From Salinispora fenicalii (GTDB taxonomy: Bacteria > Actinomycetota > Actinomycetes > Mycobacteriales > Micromonosporaceae), in assembly GCF_000514815.1 (NCBI RefSeq), contig NZ_AZWQ01000018.1:118-64117 (forward strand): a DNA stretch of 64,000 bases, read 5' to 3'. Of the stretch, positions 36,456-47,295 are shown piece by piece. Position numbers and translations under genes: made by a program. Numbering within the stretch: the stretch's first letter is position 1; each line of letters begins with the position of its first letter. The notes under the pieces are model-generated. The model worked only from the letters and a program-made list of their open reading frames with translations, searched no databases and was not told the DNA's origin.

Positions 36456-37019
36456 TCAGAGGTACACCTTGCGCTGGTACACGGCGTGGGCGCCGGCAAC
36501 CCGGTCCAGGAACAGCAGACCTGAACAGTGGTCGATCTCGTGTTGCAGGGCCCGTGCCTCGAACGCATCGGTGACCAACCGAACCATCGCTCCGGTCCCG
36601 GGCAGGGCCCCCTCGACCACCAGGTGACCGGCACGTTTGACGTCACCGGTCAGATCCGGCACGGACATACACCCCTCCCGTCCAGCCTTCCATCGACTGG
36701 CCTCCACCACGACCGCGTTGCACAGCACAAACGCACCGTGCCCGGTGCCGGTCTTCGGATGACCGGTGACATCCACCGCGAAGACCCGGGCACCGACCCC
36801 GATCTGCGGGGCGGCCAGACCGACGCAGCCCGGAGAGACGCGCATCGTGGCGACCAGATCGGCCGCGAGGCGTACCGTCTGCTCCGCCGTCGGATCCACC
36901 TCGTCACCGGCCCGGCTGAGCACCGCGGCCGGGGCGCACACCACCGGTCGCACCTGACCCGGGGGGCCCAGCACGTCCAACGTCCAGTCGCCGAGGCCGG
37001 CGGACTCCGCACGGTTCAC
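36456..37019 (-). CDS. def: peptide deformylase
   Basis: A 187-residue Fe/Zn metalloprotease that removes N-formyl groups from new proteins. All three motifs are present: VGLAAPQIG, REGCMS and QHEIDH (two histidine ligands plus catalytic Glu). The GTG at 37019 overlaps the stop of the upstream ACT-domain gene (GTGA), so they are coupled. Confidence 0.95.
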   Translation of the reverse strand: MNRAESAGLGDWTLDVLGPPGQVRPVVCAPAAVLSRAGDEVDPTAEQTVRLAADLVATMRVSPGCVGLAAPQIGVGARVFAVDVTGHPKTGTGHGAFVLCNAVVVEASRWKAGREGCMSVPDLTGDVKRAGHLVVEGALPGTGAMVRLVTDAFEARALQHEIDHCSGLLFLDRVAGAHAVYQRKVYL

Positions 37020-37528
37020 AGCAGGTCCGGATCTGCTGGCCGGAGGGTTACCTCCACCCCGAGCTCGGCGGCGGTCGCCGCCAACCGTGTTGTCACCTGC
37101 TCGACCCCTCCCGGTGGCAGCTCGACCTCAGCGAGGACGACGTAGAGCGCGCCGGCGAGCCGGGTACTCAGATCCGTGACGTTGCCGCCCGCCTCCGCGA
37201 GCACCCGGGTCATGGCGGCGACGATGCCCATCCGGTCAGCGCCATGCACTGCCAGCACGTACGGCGTGCCGTTCGGCGCCTGCTCCGCATCCGGCACCAC
37301 CGCGCGTACCGTCGCCAGTAGCCGACCATCGGCGGCGAGCGGCGCCAGCGCGGCCTCGGCCTCGGCGACGGCCGGGCCCGCGCAGATCAGCGTCATCGCG
37401 AACTGTCCTCGGAGCCGGGTCATGGTGCTATCGGTGAGGTTCGCACCGAGGCGGGCGAGTGCCTCGGCGACATCGGCCACGATGCCGGGCCGGTCCCGGC
37501 CAATGACGGTGATGGCGAGCTCGCTCAT
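37016..37528 (-). CDS. tandem ACT-domain protein (GcvR-like)
   Basis: A 170-residue protein made of two ACT domains (LAITVIGRDRPGIVADVAEA; YVLAVHGADRMGIVAAMTRV). This matches GcvR-like amino-acid-binding regulators, or the ACT module of formyltetrahydrofolate deformylase without the hydrolase. The ATG at 37528 follows GGGGAGAAT. Coupling to peptide deformylase hints at one-carbon or formylation control, but that is inference. Confidence 0.85.
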   Translation of the reverse strand: MSELAITVIGRDRPGIVADVAEALARLGANLTDSTMTRLRGQFAMTLICAGPAVAEAEAALAPLAADGRLLATVRAVVPDAEQAPNGTPYVLAVHGADRMGIVAAMTRVLAEAGGNVTDLSTRLAGALYVVLAEVELPPGGVEQVTTRLAATAAELGVEVTLRPADPDLL

Positions 37529-37657
37529 CCCCAGATTCTCCCCGACCAGTCCCAGAACGCCACCCATAAACCCCCGGTCAACCACTTGTCGGGACTGGTC
37601 AGCGGGGCTGGCCGCCGGAGGAGCGCGCATCCCACGGCGTGACATGATCGACCGACG

Positions 37658-38557
37658 ATGACTGAACCGACCTTCACCACCCGGGTCAGCCGGTGGTACA
37701 CGCAGCATGCGCGGGACCTGCCGTGGCGGCGCCCTGAGGTTGGCGCCTGGGCCATCCTCGTCAGTGAGGTGATGCTCCAGCAGACCCCGGTCGCCCGGGT
37801 GCTGCCAGCCTGGACGGACTGGATGGCCCGCTGGCCAGCCCCGGCCGACTTGGCGGTGGAGCCGCCAGCAGAGGCGATCCGAATGTGGGGGCGGCTCGGC
37901 TACCCACGACGGGCGGTCCGACTGCGCGAGGCCGCGGTGGCGATCGTGGAGCGGCACGACGGGCAGGTGCCGAACCGGCTGGAGCAGCTGCTGGCCCTGC
38001 CGGGAGTTGGCACGTACACGGCGCGGGCCGTGGCCGCGTTCGCGTACGGGCAGCGGCACCCCGTGGTGGACACCAACGTACGACGGGTGATCTGTCGGGC
38101 GGTCGCGGGTGAACCGGACGCCGGGCCCGCCACCCGCCCGGCAGACCTAGTCGCCGCCGAGGAGCTACTGCCGGCGGAACCGGCCGCCGCTGCGCTCGCC
38201 AGTGCCGCATTCATGGAACTGGGAGCGGTGGTCTGCACGGCCCGGTCACCGCGGTGCGGGAGTTGTCCGGTCGCTTCGATCTGCGCCTGGCGGGCCTCCG
38301 GGCAGCCAGCGCCGACCGGCCCCACCCGACGTCCGCAACGGTACGCGGGCACCGACCGTCAGGTCCGTGGACTGCTGCTCGGCGTGCTCCGGGAGGCAAC
38401 CGCCCCGGTGCCCCGGCAACGCCTGGACCAGGTGTGGGCCGACGAAACACAACGCTTTCGGGCGTTGGCCGGCCTGGTCGAGGACGGCCTCGTGGAGCAG
38501 GTCAACGAGGCGTGTTTCCGGCTGACCGGGGACGGACCGCCGGTCCTCGTCCGCTGA
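37658..38557 (+). CDS. mutY: A/G-specific adenine glycosylase
   Basis: A 299-residue enzyme that excises A mispaired with 8-oxoG. Catalytic E37 (SEVMLQQTP), helix-hairpin-helix LPGVGTYTARAV, the catalytic Asp in VVDTNVRRV, and the [4Fe-4S] cluster C-x6-C-x2-C-x5-C (CTARSPRCGSCPVASIC) are visible. The C-terminal MutT-like 8-oxoG recognition domain is short or absent, as in many actinobacteria. It converges with clpC across a 42-bp palindrome. Confidence 0.95.
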   Translation: MTEPTFTTRVSRWYTQHARDLPWRRPEVGAWAILVSEVMLQQTPVARVLPAWTDWMARWPAPADLAVEPPAEAIRMWGRLGYPRRAVRLREAAVAIVERHDGQVPNRLEQLLALPGVGTYTARAVAAFAYGQRHPVVDTNVRRVICRAVAGEPDAGPATRPADLVAAEELLPAEPAAAALASAAFMELGAVVCTARSPRCGSCPVASICAWRASGQPAPTGPTRRPQRYAGTDRQVRGLLLGVLREATAPVPRQRLDQVWADETQRFRALAGLVEDGLVEQVNEACFRLTGDGPPVLVR

Positions 38558-38560
38558 GCA

Positions 38561-38602
38561 CGCGCAACGGCCCGATGGCGATCGCCATCGGGCCGTTGCG
38601 CG
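38561..38602. terminator. 42-bp perfect palindrome, bidirectional terminator
   Basis: The sequence from 38561 to 38602 equals its own reverse complement, centred on GGCGATCGCC. It starts three bases after the mutY stop, with clpC converging 20 bp away. It can fold on either strand and probably stops both transcripts. Confidence 0.85.
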
Positions 38603-38622
38603 CTCGGTTGGACCTGCCCGGC

Positions 38623-41157
38623 CTACGCCGTGTCGTCCGCTCCCGTGGCGGCGCCGCCGAGGTCGGCTGGGACCGCATCCGGCAGTTCGGCCGGTTTGTC
38701 GGTGCCACGGAAGGTGAGGGTGGAGGAATCGATATCGGCCGGATCACCGTCGCAGTCAACGATGACGATCTGGCCGGGGTTGAGCTCGTTGAACAGGATC
38801 CGCTCGGAGAGGTTGTCCTCGATGTCGCGCTGGATCGTGCGGCGTAGCGGCCGGGCACCGAGAACGGGGTCGAAGCCCTTCGTCGCGAGGTACTTCTTGG
38901 CGTTGTCGGTGAGCTCCAGCCCCATGTCCTTGTTGCGCAGTTGGGTCTCGATCCGGCCGATCATGATATCGACGATCGAGAGAATCTCCCGGTGGCGCAG
39001 CTGGTGGAAGACGATGGTGTCGTCGATCCGGTTAAGGAACTCCGGCCGGAAGTGCTGCTTGAGCTCGTCGTTGACCTTCTGCTTCATCCGGTCGTAGTTC
39101 GAGTCGGAGTCATCAGAGGCCTGGAAGCCCAGCGAGACCGCCTTGGCGACATCGCGGGTACCGAGGTTGGTCGTCAGGATGATGACCGTGTTCTTGAAGT
39201 CCACGATCCGGCCCTGACCGTCGGTGAGCCGCCCGTCCTCGAGGATCTGCAGCAGCGTGTTGAACACGTCCGGGTGGGCCTTCTCGATCTCGTCGAAGAG
39301 AACCACGCTGAACGGCCGCCGACGGACCTTCTCGGTCAGCTGCCCGCCCTCGTCGTAGCCGACGTAGCCGGGAGGCGCACCGACGAGCCGGGACACCGTG
39401 TACCGGTCGTGGAACTCGGACATGTCCAGCTGGATCAACGCGTCCTCGCTGCCGAAAAGGAACTCCGCGAGGGCCTTGGACAACTCGGTCTTACCAACCC
39501 CGGACGGGCCGGCGAAGATGAACGACCCAGACGGCCGCTTCGGGTCCTTCAGACCGGCCCTCGTACGGCGGATCGCCTTCGATACCGCCTTGACCGCGTC
39601 CTCCTGGCCGATGACCCGCTTGTGCAGCTCGTCTTCCATCCGCAGCAGCCGGGAGGTCTCCTCCTCGGTCAGCTTGTAGACCGGGATACCCGTCCAGTTA
39701 CCGAGCACCTCGGCGATCTGCTCGTCGTCGACCTCGGTGACGACATCCAGGTCGCCGGCCTTCCACTCCTTCTCCCGCTGCGCCTTCTGGCCCAGCAGCT
39801 GCTTCTCGGTGTCCCGCAGCTGCGCGGCCCGTTCGAAGTCCTGCGCGTCGATCGCGGACTCCTTGTCCCGACGCACCTGCGCGATCCGCTCATCGAAGTC
39901 CCGCAGGTCTGGCGGCGCGGTCATCCGCCGGATCCGCATCCGCGCACCCGCCTCATCAATCAGATCGATCGCCTTGTCCGGCAGGAATCGATCCGAGATG
40001 TACCGGTCGGCCAGGGTCGCCGCCGCCACCAGGGCCGCGTCCGTGATCGACACCCGGTGGTGCGCCTCGTAGCGGTCCCGCAGCCCCTTCAGGATCTCAA
40101 TGGTGTGCGCCAACGACGGCTCACCCACCTGGATGGGCTGGAACCGGCGCTCCAACGCGGCATCCTTCTCCAGGTGCTTGCGGTACTCATCCAGCGTCGT
40201 CGCGCCGATGGTCTGCAGCTCACCCCGCGCCAGCATCGGCTTCAGAATGCTTGCCGCGTCGATCGCGCCCTCGGCGGCACCCGCACCCACCAACGTGTGA
40301 ATCTCATCAATGAAGAGAATGATGTCACCACGGGTACGGATCTCCTTGAGGACCTTCTTCAACCGCTCCTCGAAGTCACCCCGATACCGGGAACCCGCTA
40401 CCAATGCACCCAGGTCTAGGGTGTACAGCTGCTTGTCCTTCAGCGTCTCGGGCACCTCGCCCTTGACAATCCGCTGCGACAGGCCCTCGACCACGGCGGT
40501 CTTACCCACACCCGGCTCACCGATCAGCACCGGATTGTTCTTCGTCCGCCGGGACAGCACCTGCATGACCCGCTCGATCTCTTTTTCCCGACCGATTACC
40601 GGATCAAGCTTGCCCTCACGGGCCGCCTGCGTCAGATTGCGACCGAACTGGTCCAGCACCAAGCTCGTCGAGGGAGCGGCCTCACCTGGCGCGGTCCCCG
40701 CCGCCGCCGGCTCCTTGCCCTGATAGCCCGACAGCAGCTGAATCACCTGCTGACGGACTCGATTCAGGTCGGCCCCCAACTTCACCAGCACCTGAGCCGC
40801 CACGCCCTCACCCTCACGGATCAGGCCCAGCAGGATGTGCTCGGTGCCGATGTAGTTGTGCCCGAGCTGCAGCGCTTCCCGCAGCGACAGCTCCAGCACC
40901 TTCTTGGCCCGCGGGGTGAACGGAATATGACCACTCGGCGCCTGCTGGCCCTGCCCGATGATCTCCTCTACCTGCTGACGCACGCCCTCGAGAGAGATCC
41001 CCAGACTCTCCAGCGCCTTCGCGGCAACGCCCTCACCCTCATGGATCAGGCCCAGCAGAATGTGCTCAGTACCAATGTAATTGTGGTTGAGCATCCGGGC
41101 CTCTTCTTGGGCCAGGACGACAACCCGACGCGCTCGGTCGGTGAACCGCTCGAACAT
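38623..41157 (-). CDS. clpC: Clp protease ATPase subunit ClpC
   Basis: An 844-residue HSP100 unfoldase that feeds proteins to ClpP. It has two N-terminal Clp repeats ([20 protein letters not shown] and the second copy), AAA domain 1 ([14 protein letters not shown]), a UVR/middle domain ([18 protein letters not shown]) and AAA domain 2 ([14 protein letters not shown]), then the conserved C-terminal region. GAGGAGCACGAGGGC precedes the ATG. Confidence 0.98.
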   Translation of the reverse strand: MFERFTDRARRVVVLAQEEARMLNHNYIGTEHILLGLIHEGEGVAAKALESLGISLEGVRQQVEEIIGQGQQAPSGHIPFTPRAKKVLELSLREALQLGHNYIGTEHILLGLIREGEGVAAQVLVKLGADLNRVRQQVIQLLSGYQGKEPAAAGTAPGEAAPSTSLVLDQFGRNLTQAAREGKLDPVIGREKEIERVMQVLSRRTKNNPVLIGEPGVGKTAVVEGLSQRIVKGEVPETLKDKQLYTLDLGALVAGSRYRGDFEERLKKVLKEIRTRGDIILFIDEIHTLVGAGAAEGAIDAASILKPMLARGELQTIGATTLDEYRKHLEKDAALERRFQPIQVGEPSLAHTIEILKGLRDRYEAHHRVSITDAALVAAATLADRYISDRFLPDKAIDLIDEAGARMRIRRMTAPPDLRDFDERIAQVRRDKESAIDAQDFERAAQLRDTEKQLLGQKAQREKEWKAGDLDVVTEVDDEQIAEVLGNWTGIPVYKLTEEETSRLLRMEDELHKRVIGQEDAVKAVSKAIRRTRAGLKDPKRPSGSFIFAGPSGVGKTELSKALAEFLFGSEDALIQLDMSEFHDRYTVSRLVGAPPGYVGYDEGGQLTEKVRRRPFSVVLFDEIEKAHPDVFNTLLQILEDGRLTDGQGRIVDFKNTVIILTTNLGTRDVAKAVSLGFQASDDSDSNYDRMKQKVNDELKQHFRPEFLNRIDDTIVFHQLRHREILSIVDIMIGRIETQLRNKDMGLELTDNAKKYLATKGFDPVLGARPLRRTIQRDIEDNLSERILFNELNPGQIVIVDCDGDPADIDSSTLTFRGTDKPAELPDAVPADLGGAATGADDTA

Positions 41158-41705
41158 GCCCTCGTGCTCCTCACATACCGTGCGCCTCGATGGTCTAGAT
41201 CGTGGCGGGGCCGCTGCGTGAACGCCCGGGATGGGCGTCCGTGCCTTTTAACTCTATCGCCGTGGGCCGACTCCGCTGGGGTCCTGTGTCCCCCGGTGGC
41301 GCCGGATACGCGCTGTTTTGCCCAACCGTCCGCGCTCAGCAGGTGTTCCGGTAGCAGCGCTGCTACGCGCAGAGCGAAATTCGGCCGCCGCTGGATCGGC
41401 CCCACGACAGCCTGGAAACCGTCACTAGCCCAAAAACAGCCCATCCCGCCCCAGCCACGGCCCGAGCCCAGCCACGGGCCCCAGCCCAGTCACGGCCCCC
41501 GACTCAAGCTCCAGTCGCGGCCACGGCGACACCGTAGAGCCCGCCGCCGGCAGCGCCACCCTTTCCCCCGCCACCGCGCCGCCGGCAGCGCCACCCATTC
41601 CCCCGCCGCCGCGCCGCCGGCCCGAGACACAGCAAACGCCGACCCGAGACACAGCAACGCCGACCCGGAGTATCTAGCTCCGGGTCGGCGTCCGCCAAAT
41701 ACCGG
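41158..41705. other. clpC-lsr2 intergenic region with tandem repeats
   Basis: No credible gene is seen in this 548-bp stretch. The clpC promoter must lie in 41158-41300, but I cannot fix it. At 41543-41577 and 41578-41612 there is a 35-bp tandem repeat (GCCGCCGGCAGCGCCACCC core). Two copies of CCCGAGACACAGCAA follow near 41621 and 41643, and looser repeats of CCACGGCCC lie near 41455-41500. Confidence 0.7.
41658..41690. terminator. stem-loop after lsr2
   Basis: A perfect 13-bp stem (CGCCGACCCGGAG and complement) closes a 7-base loop (41671-41677), ending 15 bases past the lsr2 stop. Confidence 0.75.
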
Positions 41706-42056
41706 TCAGTGGCCGGCGCGAGCGTGGTACTCGTCCACGATCTCCTGCGGGATGCGACCCCGGTCGGAAATCTCCTTGCCGGCCTTCTTGGCCCAGGCCC
41801 GGATCGCCTTGTTCTGCTCACGATCGGCGGTGGCACCGCCCCGGCCCCGGGCGGCCCGGCCACCCACGACCACGCCACCCCGGCCCACCTTCGTGCCGTT
41901 GGCGACGTACGCGGCGAATACCTCCCGCAATTTCTCGGCGTTGACGCTCGACAGGTCGATCTCGTACTGAACGCCGTCGAGGGCGAACTTGACGGTCTCG
42001 TCAGCGTCCCCGCCATCCAGGTCATCGACCAGCTTATGAATGATCTGCTTGGCCAC
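41706..42056 (-). CDS. lsr2: Lsr2 nucleoid-associated protein
   Basis: A 116-residue H-NS-like xenogeneic silencer. It begins VAKQIIHKLVDDLDGG (the family usually starts MAKQ..). The N-terminal dimerisation domain is followed by a DNA-binding domain with an AT-hook-like RGR (SDRGRIPQEI). The GTG at 42056 follows GGAAAGG. It probably silences AT-rich foreign DNA. Confidence 0.97.
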   Translation of the reverse strand: MAKQIIHKLVDDLDGGDADETVKFALDGVQYEIDLSSVNAEKLREVFAAYVANGTKVGRGGVVVGGRAARGRGGATADREQNKAIRAWAKKAGKEISDRGRIPQEIVDEYHARAGH

Positions 42057-42173
42057 GTCCCACATTCCTTTCCAGCAGGGTGCAGCGGTTCTGCGAATCC
42101 CGCAAGAGCACAATAACCCGGATGACGCTCCGCGCGTCAATAGGATCCGGTTCCGAGCCGGGTGGTCCGACCG

Positions 42174-43682
42174 TCACTCCGGTCGGACCAGCGGGAAGAG
42201 GATGGTTTCCCGAATTCCCAGGCCGGTCAGCGCCATGAGGAGCCGGTCGATTCCCATTCCCATACCACCAGACGGTGGCATTCCGTACTCCAGGGCCCGG
42301 AGAAAGTCCTCGTCGAGCTGCATCGCCTCGTCGTCGCCCCGCGCTGCGAGCCGCGCCTGGGCCACCAGACGCTCCCGCTGAACAACTGGATCCACCAACT
42401 CGGAGTAGCCCGTACCCAGTTCGAAGCCGAGCACGTAGAGGTCCCACTTCTCGGTCAGGCCCGGCTCGGTGCGGTGCGCCCGGACCAACGGGCTGGTCTC
42501 CTCGGGATAGTCCCGAACGAAGGTGGGCTCCAGCAGACCCGGGACCACCAGCTCCTCAAACAGTTCCTCGGCCAGCTTGCCCGGACCCCACTTCGGGTCG
42601 ACCGCCAAGTCCACCTTGTCCGCGTACTCGACCAGGCGGGTCCGCTCCGTGCGAACCGTGACCTCCTCTCCGAGCGCTTCGGAAAGGGAACCGAACAGGG
42701 TCACCGAACGCCACTCACCGCCGAGGTCGAACTCGCGACCATCCGCGTGGGTCACCACCGTCGAGCCGCCGACCGCGAGCGCCGCCCGTTGGATGAGATG
42801 ACGGGTCAACTCACCGATCGTGTCGTAGTCGCCATACGCCTGGTAAGCCTCGAGCATCGCGAACTCCGGCGAGTGCGACGAGTCGACACCCTCATTGCGG
42901 AAGTTACGGTTGATCTCGAATACGTGATCTACGCCACCGACGAGCGCCCGCTTGAGAAATAGTTCCGGAGCGATTCGCAGATACAGATCGGTGCTGAGCG
43001 CATTGCTGTGGGTCACGAATGGGCGAGCGGCCGCACCGCCGTGCAGCAGTTGGAGCATCGGGGTCTCCACCTCAAGGAAGCCCCGCTCGTGCAGCGATTC
43101 CCGCAGACTGCGAACCGCAGTCGCCCGGGTACGAACCATCTGCCGGGCCTGCGGACGAACGATGAGGTCGACGTAGCGCTGCCGGACCCGGGCCTCCTCA
43201 CTGAGCGGCTTGTGCGCCACCGGCAGTGGGCGAAGGGCCTTCGCGGTAACCGCCCACCCCTGCGCCAAGACTGACAGCTCACCGCGCCGACTGGTGATCA
43301 CCTCACCGGTCACCCCGACGAGGTCACCGAGGTCCACCAGCCGCTTCCAGTCCTCAAGCCGCTGCGCGCCGACCCGGTCCAGGGAGAGCATCGCCTGCAG
43401 CTCGGTCCCGTCGCCGTCCCGGAGCGTGGCGAAGCAGAGCTTGCCGGTGTTCCGCACAAAGATCACCCGGCCGGTGACCGACACCTGGTCACCCGTGGCC
43501 GTGTCGGTGGGCAGGTCGGCGTAGCTCTGGCGGATCTCGGCGAGCGTGCTGGTCCGCGGATAACCGAGCGGATACGGTTCGATGCCCTCGGCGAGCATCC
43601 GGTCCCGCTTCTCCCGGCGGACCTTCATCTGCTCCGGAAGGTCGTCGGCGGGGTCAACTGGTACGGCGTTCTGCTCGATCAC
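42174..43682 (-). CDS. lysS: lysyl-tRNA synthetase, class II
   Basis: A 502-residue class II synthetase. N-terminal OB-fold anticodon domain ([18 protein letters not shown]), motif 2 ([20 protein letters not shown]) and motif 3 ([11 protein letters not shown], near the C-terminus) are all present. The GTG at 43682 follows GAGGAAG. The 207-bp gap to coaX (43683-43889) shows nothing definite. Confidence 0.97.
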   Translation of the reverse strand: MIEQNAVPVDPADDLPEQMKVRREKRDRMLAEGIEPYPLGYPRTSTLAEIRQSYADLPTDTATGDQVSVTGRVIFVRNTGKLCFATLRDGDGTELQAMLSLDRVGAQRLEDWKRLVDLGDLVGVTGEVITSRRGELSVLAQGWAVTAKALRPLPVAHKPLSEEARVRQRYVDLIVRPQARQMVRTRATAVRSLRESLHERGFLEVETPMLQLLHGGAAARPFVTHSNALSTDLYLRIAPELFLKRALVGGVDHVFEINRNFRNEGVDSSHSPEFAMLEAYQAYGDYDTIGELTRHLIQRAALAVGGSTVVTHADGREFDLGGEWRSVTLFGSLSEALGEEVTVRTERTRLVEYADKVDLAVDPKWGPGKLAEELFEELVVPGLLEPTFVRDYPEETSPLVRAHRTEPGLTEKWDLYVLGFELGTGYSELVDPVVQRERLVAQARLAARGDDEAMQLDEDFLRALEYGMPPSGGMGMGIDRLLMALTGLGIRETILFPLVRPE

Positions 43683-43889
43683 GGCGCGCTTCCTCAGGCA
43701 GAGAATTCGGGCGGGGTCAGCCCCCGAGCGTACTCAAGGGCTCTCGCGAGGGACATCGGATAGCGGCCGCCATGACCGAACCCACGCCCACACCATCGTT
43801 CGGGGGGGGCGGCGACGACCGATAGCAACCGCAGTAGCCGGGATCCCTCAGTCTGGCTACCGGCCGTACCGTACTCGGCAGGGCCTGGC

Positions 43890-44654
43890 TCAAACGTTGC
43901 GGTCGTAGACCATCCGGAGCCCGATCAGTGTGATCATCGGCTCGTGGTGGGTGATCGTCCGGCACTCCTTCATCACCAACGGGGCCAGCCCCCCGGTGGC
44001 GATCACCGCCTTCACCGGACCCAACTCCTCCACCATCCGCTCAACGATCCGATCCACCTGCCCGGCGAAGCCGAAGTAGAGGCCGGCCTGCAGACATTCG
44101 ACCGTGTTCTTGCCGATCACTGAACGCGGCCGGGCGGCCTCGACCTTTCGCAGCTGGGCGGCGCGGGCCGCGAGCGCGTCGAAGGATATCTCGATGCCGG
44201 GGGCGAACGCCCCGCCCAGGAACTCGCCCCGTCCACTGATCACGTCGAAATTGGTGGTGGTGCCGAAGTCAACGACGATCGACGGGCCGCCGTAGAGGTT
44301 GTACGTCGCGAGCGTGTTAACCACCCGGTCGGCACCGACCTCCTTGGGATTGTCGATGGCGAGCTGCACCCCGGTCCGCACGCCGGGTTCGACGATCATG
44401 TGCGGCACGTGGGCGTAGTAGCGGTCCAGCATCGTACGCACCGACCGGAGCGCGGCGGGCACCGTCGAACAGGCCGCCACTCCGCTGATCTCCACCTCGG
44501 CACCGGAGAGCAGACCCCGGAACATCAACCCCAGCTCATCCGCGGTTGACCGCGGATCCGTGTTGATCCGCCACGAGTGCACCAGTTTGTCGCCATCGAA
44601 GGTCGCCAGTACGGTATTGGTGTTTCCGATGTCGATGCAGAGCAGCACACCCAC
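43890..44654 (-). CDS. coaX: type III pantothenate kinase
   Basis: A 254-residue ASKHA-fold kinase that phosphorylates pantothenate, the first committed step of CoA synthesis. The phosphate-binding motif is DIGNTNTVLATFDG. PKEVGADRVVNT, VVDFGTTTNFD and GGAFAPGI are family motifs. It follows nadC at 29 bp on the same strand, near the pan genes, so vitamin-cofactor genes cluster here. Confidence 0.95.
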   Translation of the reverse strand: MGVLLCIDIGNTNTVLATFDGDKLVHSWRINTDPRSTADELGLMFRGLLSGAEVEISGVAACSTVPAALRSVRTMLDRYYAHVPHMIVEPGVRTGVQLAIDNPKEVGADRVVNTLATYNLYGGPSIVVDFGTTTNFDVISGRGEFLGGAFAPGIEISFDALAARAAQLRKVEAARPRSVIGKNTVECLQAGLYFGFAGQVDRIVERMVEELGPVKAVIATGGLAPLVMKECRTITHHEPMITLIGLRMVYDRNV

Positions 44655-44683
44655 AGCCTAGACAACAGCCAGCGCGGGCCGCC

Positions 44684-45580
44684 TCACCCCGTCCGCAGGT
44701 CCAGCGCGATGTCCAGAATCGACGACGAGTGGGTAAGCGCGCCAACCGACAGGAAGTCCACTCCGGTAGCCGCCACCTCGGCCGCCACCGCCAACGTCAG
44801 CCCCCCGGTCGCCTCCAGCTCGGCCCGCTCCCCGACCGCGCTCACCACCTCGCGCAGCAACTCCACCCCCATGTTGTCGACCAGCAGGAAGTCCGCGCCC
44901 GCCTCGACCGCCTCCACCGCCTCGGCGAGGGTGTCCACCTCCACCTGCACTCCCACGCCCGGAAACGCCGCCCGAACCCGCCGGTACGCCGCGGCCACCC
45001 CACCGGCCGCCAGCTTGTGGTTGTCCTTGACCATGGCCACATCGTGCAGGCCCATCCGCTTATTGGTACCGCCCCCGGCGCGGACCGCGTACTTCTCCAA
45101 CGCCCGCAGGCCCGGGGTGGTCTTCCGGGTGTCCAGCACCATCGCCTTCGTGCCCGCCAACGCGTCGGCCCAGGCCCGAGTGTGGGTGGCGACGCCGGAC
45201 ATTCGGGAAAGCAGGTTCAGCGCGGTGCGCTCGGCGGTGAGCAGCAGCCGGGTCGGGCCGGTCACCGTGGCCAGCACGTCGCCACCGGCCACCCGCTGCC
45301 CGTCGTGGGCGACGAGCGACACCGCGACCGTACGGCCGGCTCCGGTCACCTCGCCCACCAGCTCGAACACGGCGGCGGCCACCGGCAACCCGGCGACCAC
45401 CCCGTCGGCGCGCGCGACCACGTCGGCCGTGTCAACCTGGCTGTCGGGGATCGTGGCGACGCTGGTCACGTCGAGGAAATCCGGCCCCAGGTCCTCCATC
45501 AACGCGTCCATGACCACCCGTCGTACGCGCTCCGGGTCCAGCCCCGCCGCCCGCAACAAGCCCTCGGTCTCGCCAGTCAC
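44684..45580 (-). CDS. nadC: nicotinate-nucleotide diphosphorylase (quinolinate phosphoribosyltransferase)
   Basis: A 298-residue enzyme that makes nicotinate mononucleotide from quinolinate and PRPP. Motifs ERTALNLLSRMSGVAT, LDTRKTTPGLRALEKYAV and ATGGLTLA are visible. The GTG at 45580, after GGGGAGAAGAT, overlaps the nadB stop (GTGA). nadA, the partner quinolinate synthase, is not in the window. Confidence 0.95.
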   Translation of the reverse strand: MTGETEGLLRAAGLDPERVRRVVMDALMEDLGPDFLDVTSVATIPDSQVDTADVVARADGVVAGLPVAAAVFELVGEVTGAGRTVAVSLVAHDGQRVAGGDVLATVTGPTRLLLTAERTALNLLSRMSGVATHTRAWADALAGTKAMVLDTRKTTPGLRALEKYAVRAGGGTNKRMGLHDVAMVKDNHKLAAGGVAAAYRRVRAAFPGVGVQVEVDTLAEAVEAVEAGADFLLVDNMGVELLREVVSAVGERAELEATGGLTLAVAAEVAATGVDFLSVGALTHSSSILDIALDLRTG

Positions 45581-47295
45581 ATCTTCTCCCCACGCTCGAC
45601 AGCCCCGAACCGCTGCCACCTCCGCGTCAGCCGGCCCTGCGGATCAATGGCGCCGACCAGGTGGCCGCGCCACCGCTCGTCGGCCACCGGAAAGTCCTCC
45701 CGCCAGTGGCAGCCCCGGGTCTCCTGCCGCGCGGTGGCGGCAGCCACCAGCACGGTTGCCACAGTCAGCAGATTCGTCGCCTCCCAGTCCGCGGTGCGGG
45801 GAACTCCCGCGGCGTCACCGAACGCGACCAGGGCAGCCGCCGTATCGGCCAGGGTCGCCGCCGACCGCAGCACGCCCGCACCCCGGGTCATCGCCCGTTG
45901 CAGGGCGGGAACGCCGGCGACGGGGAGCACCCGACCGGCACCACCCACCCAGGCACCGGTCGAGGCCGGACGCAACTGCTCCGGCAAACCGGTCGCCAGG
46001 TCCTCGGCGATCCGGCGGGAGAAGACCAGCCCCTCCAGCAATGAGTTGCTGGCCAGCCGGTTCGCGCCGTGCACACCGGTGCAGGCGACCTCACCGCAGG
46101 CGTACAGGCCGGGGATGGAGGTACGGCCGTGCAGGTCGGTACGGACGCCGCCGGAGGCGTAGTGCGCCGCCGGGGCCACCGGAATCAGGTCGGTCGCCGG
46201 GTCGACGCCGATGGCCAGGCAGGAGGCCACGATGGTGGGAAAACGGCGGGCGAGGAAGTCGCCGCCGAGGTGCCGGGCGTCGAGAAAGACATGGTCCGAT
46301 CCCGTGGCCAACAGCACCCGGTGGATGCCCTTCGCGACCACGTCCCGGGGGGCAAGCTCCGCCAACTCGTGCTGCCCGACCATGAACCGCTTGCCGTCGG
46401 CATCCACCAGCTGGGCACCCTCGCCCCGCAGCGCCTCGGAGACCAACGGCTGCTGGGCGTGCCGGGCCCCGGACGTCCGAGCGGATGGCGGGACGATCAG
46501 CGCGGTCGGATGGAACTGGACGAACTCCACATCGGTGACGGCGGCACCAGCCCGCAACGCGAGGGCCACCCCGTCACCGGTGGAGACCGCGGGGTTGGTC
46601 GTGACCCCGAAGACCTGACCCATCCCCCCGGTCGCGAGCACCACCGCGCGACCCAGGATCGCCCCGACGCCGTCCTCGCTGCCCTCACCGAGCACGTGCA
46701 GGGTCACCCCACAGGCAGGGCCGAGCCCATCCGGACCGTCTCCGGGGGCCCGGAGCAGGTCCAGCACCAGGGCGTGCTCGAAAAGTCGGATCCACGGGTC
46801 CCGGCGAACAGCGGCGTGGAGTGCCCGCTGCACCTCGGCACCGGTGGCATCGCCACCCGCGTGCACGATCCGGTCCGCTCGGTGCCCACCCTCCCGGCTG
46901 AGCATGAGCGAGCCATCCGGGTTGCGATCGAACTCCGCGCCGATCCGCATCAACTCCCGCAGCCGGGTGGGCCCCTCCTCGACGAGAACCCGGACCGCCG
47001 CTGGATCGCTGAGGCCGACGCCAGCGATCTCGGTGTCCGAGGCGTGGGCCGCGGGGGTGTCGTGGGGATCGAGCACCGCAGCGATGCCGCCCTGCGCCCA
47101 GCGCGTCGAGCCCTCCTCAATGTCGACCTTGGAGACCACCGTGACGTGCAGGCCCGCCTCACGCAGGTGGAGCGCGGCGGTCAGGCCGGCGACACCGGAG
47201 CCGACGACGATCACGTCAGTCGTCTCCACCCACCCGGGCGCGGGCGCCGCCAGCAGGCGGGGCAGGGCTGGCCAGTCACCGGTCGGTAGGTCCAT
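45577..47295 (-). CDS. nadB: L-aspartate oxidase
   Basis: A 572-residue FAD enzyme that oxidises L-aspartate to iminoaspartate for NAD synthesis. The FAD motif VGSGVAGLTAAL is at about residue 35. EEGSTRWAQGGIAA, FVQFHPTAL and ACTGVHGANRLASNSLLEGL are fumarate reductase/NadB signatures. The ATG at 47295 is preferred over an open frame extending to 47316. Confidence 0.95.
   Translation of the reverse strand: MDLPTGDWPALPRLLAAPAPGWVETTDVIVVGSGVAGLTAALHLREAGLHVTVVSKVDIEEGSTRWAQGGIAAVLDPHDTPAAHASDTEIAGVGLSDPAAVRVLVEEGPTRLRELMRIGAEFDRNPDGSLMLSREGGHRADRIVHAGGDATGAEVQRALHAAVRRDPWIRLFEHALVLDLLRAPGDGPDGLGPACGVTLHVLGEGSEDGVGAILGRAVVLATGGMGQVFGVTTNPAVSTGDGVALALRAGAAVTDVEFVQFHPTALIVPPSARTSGARHAQQPLVSEALRGEGAQLVDADGKRFMVGQHELAELAPRDVVAKGIHRVLLATGSDHVFLDARHLGGDFLARRFPTIVASCLAIGVDPATDLIPVAPAAHYASGGVRTDLHGRTSIPGLYACGEVACTGVHGANRLASNSLLEGLVFSRRIAEDLATGLPEQLRPASTGAWVGGAGRVLPVAGVPALQRAMTRGAGVLRSAATLADTAAALVAFGDAAGVPRTADWEATNLLTVATVLVAAATARQETRGCHWREDFPVADERWRGHLVGAIDPQGRLTRRWQRFGAVERGEKM

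Noticed and set aside
41800..42060. Lsr2 start at the upstream in-frame codon (42140)
   Set aside because: The conserved N-terminus AKQIIHKLVDDLDG begins at GTG 42056, which has its own GGAAAGG ribosome site.
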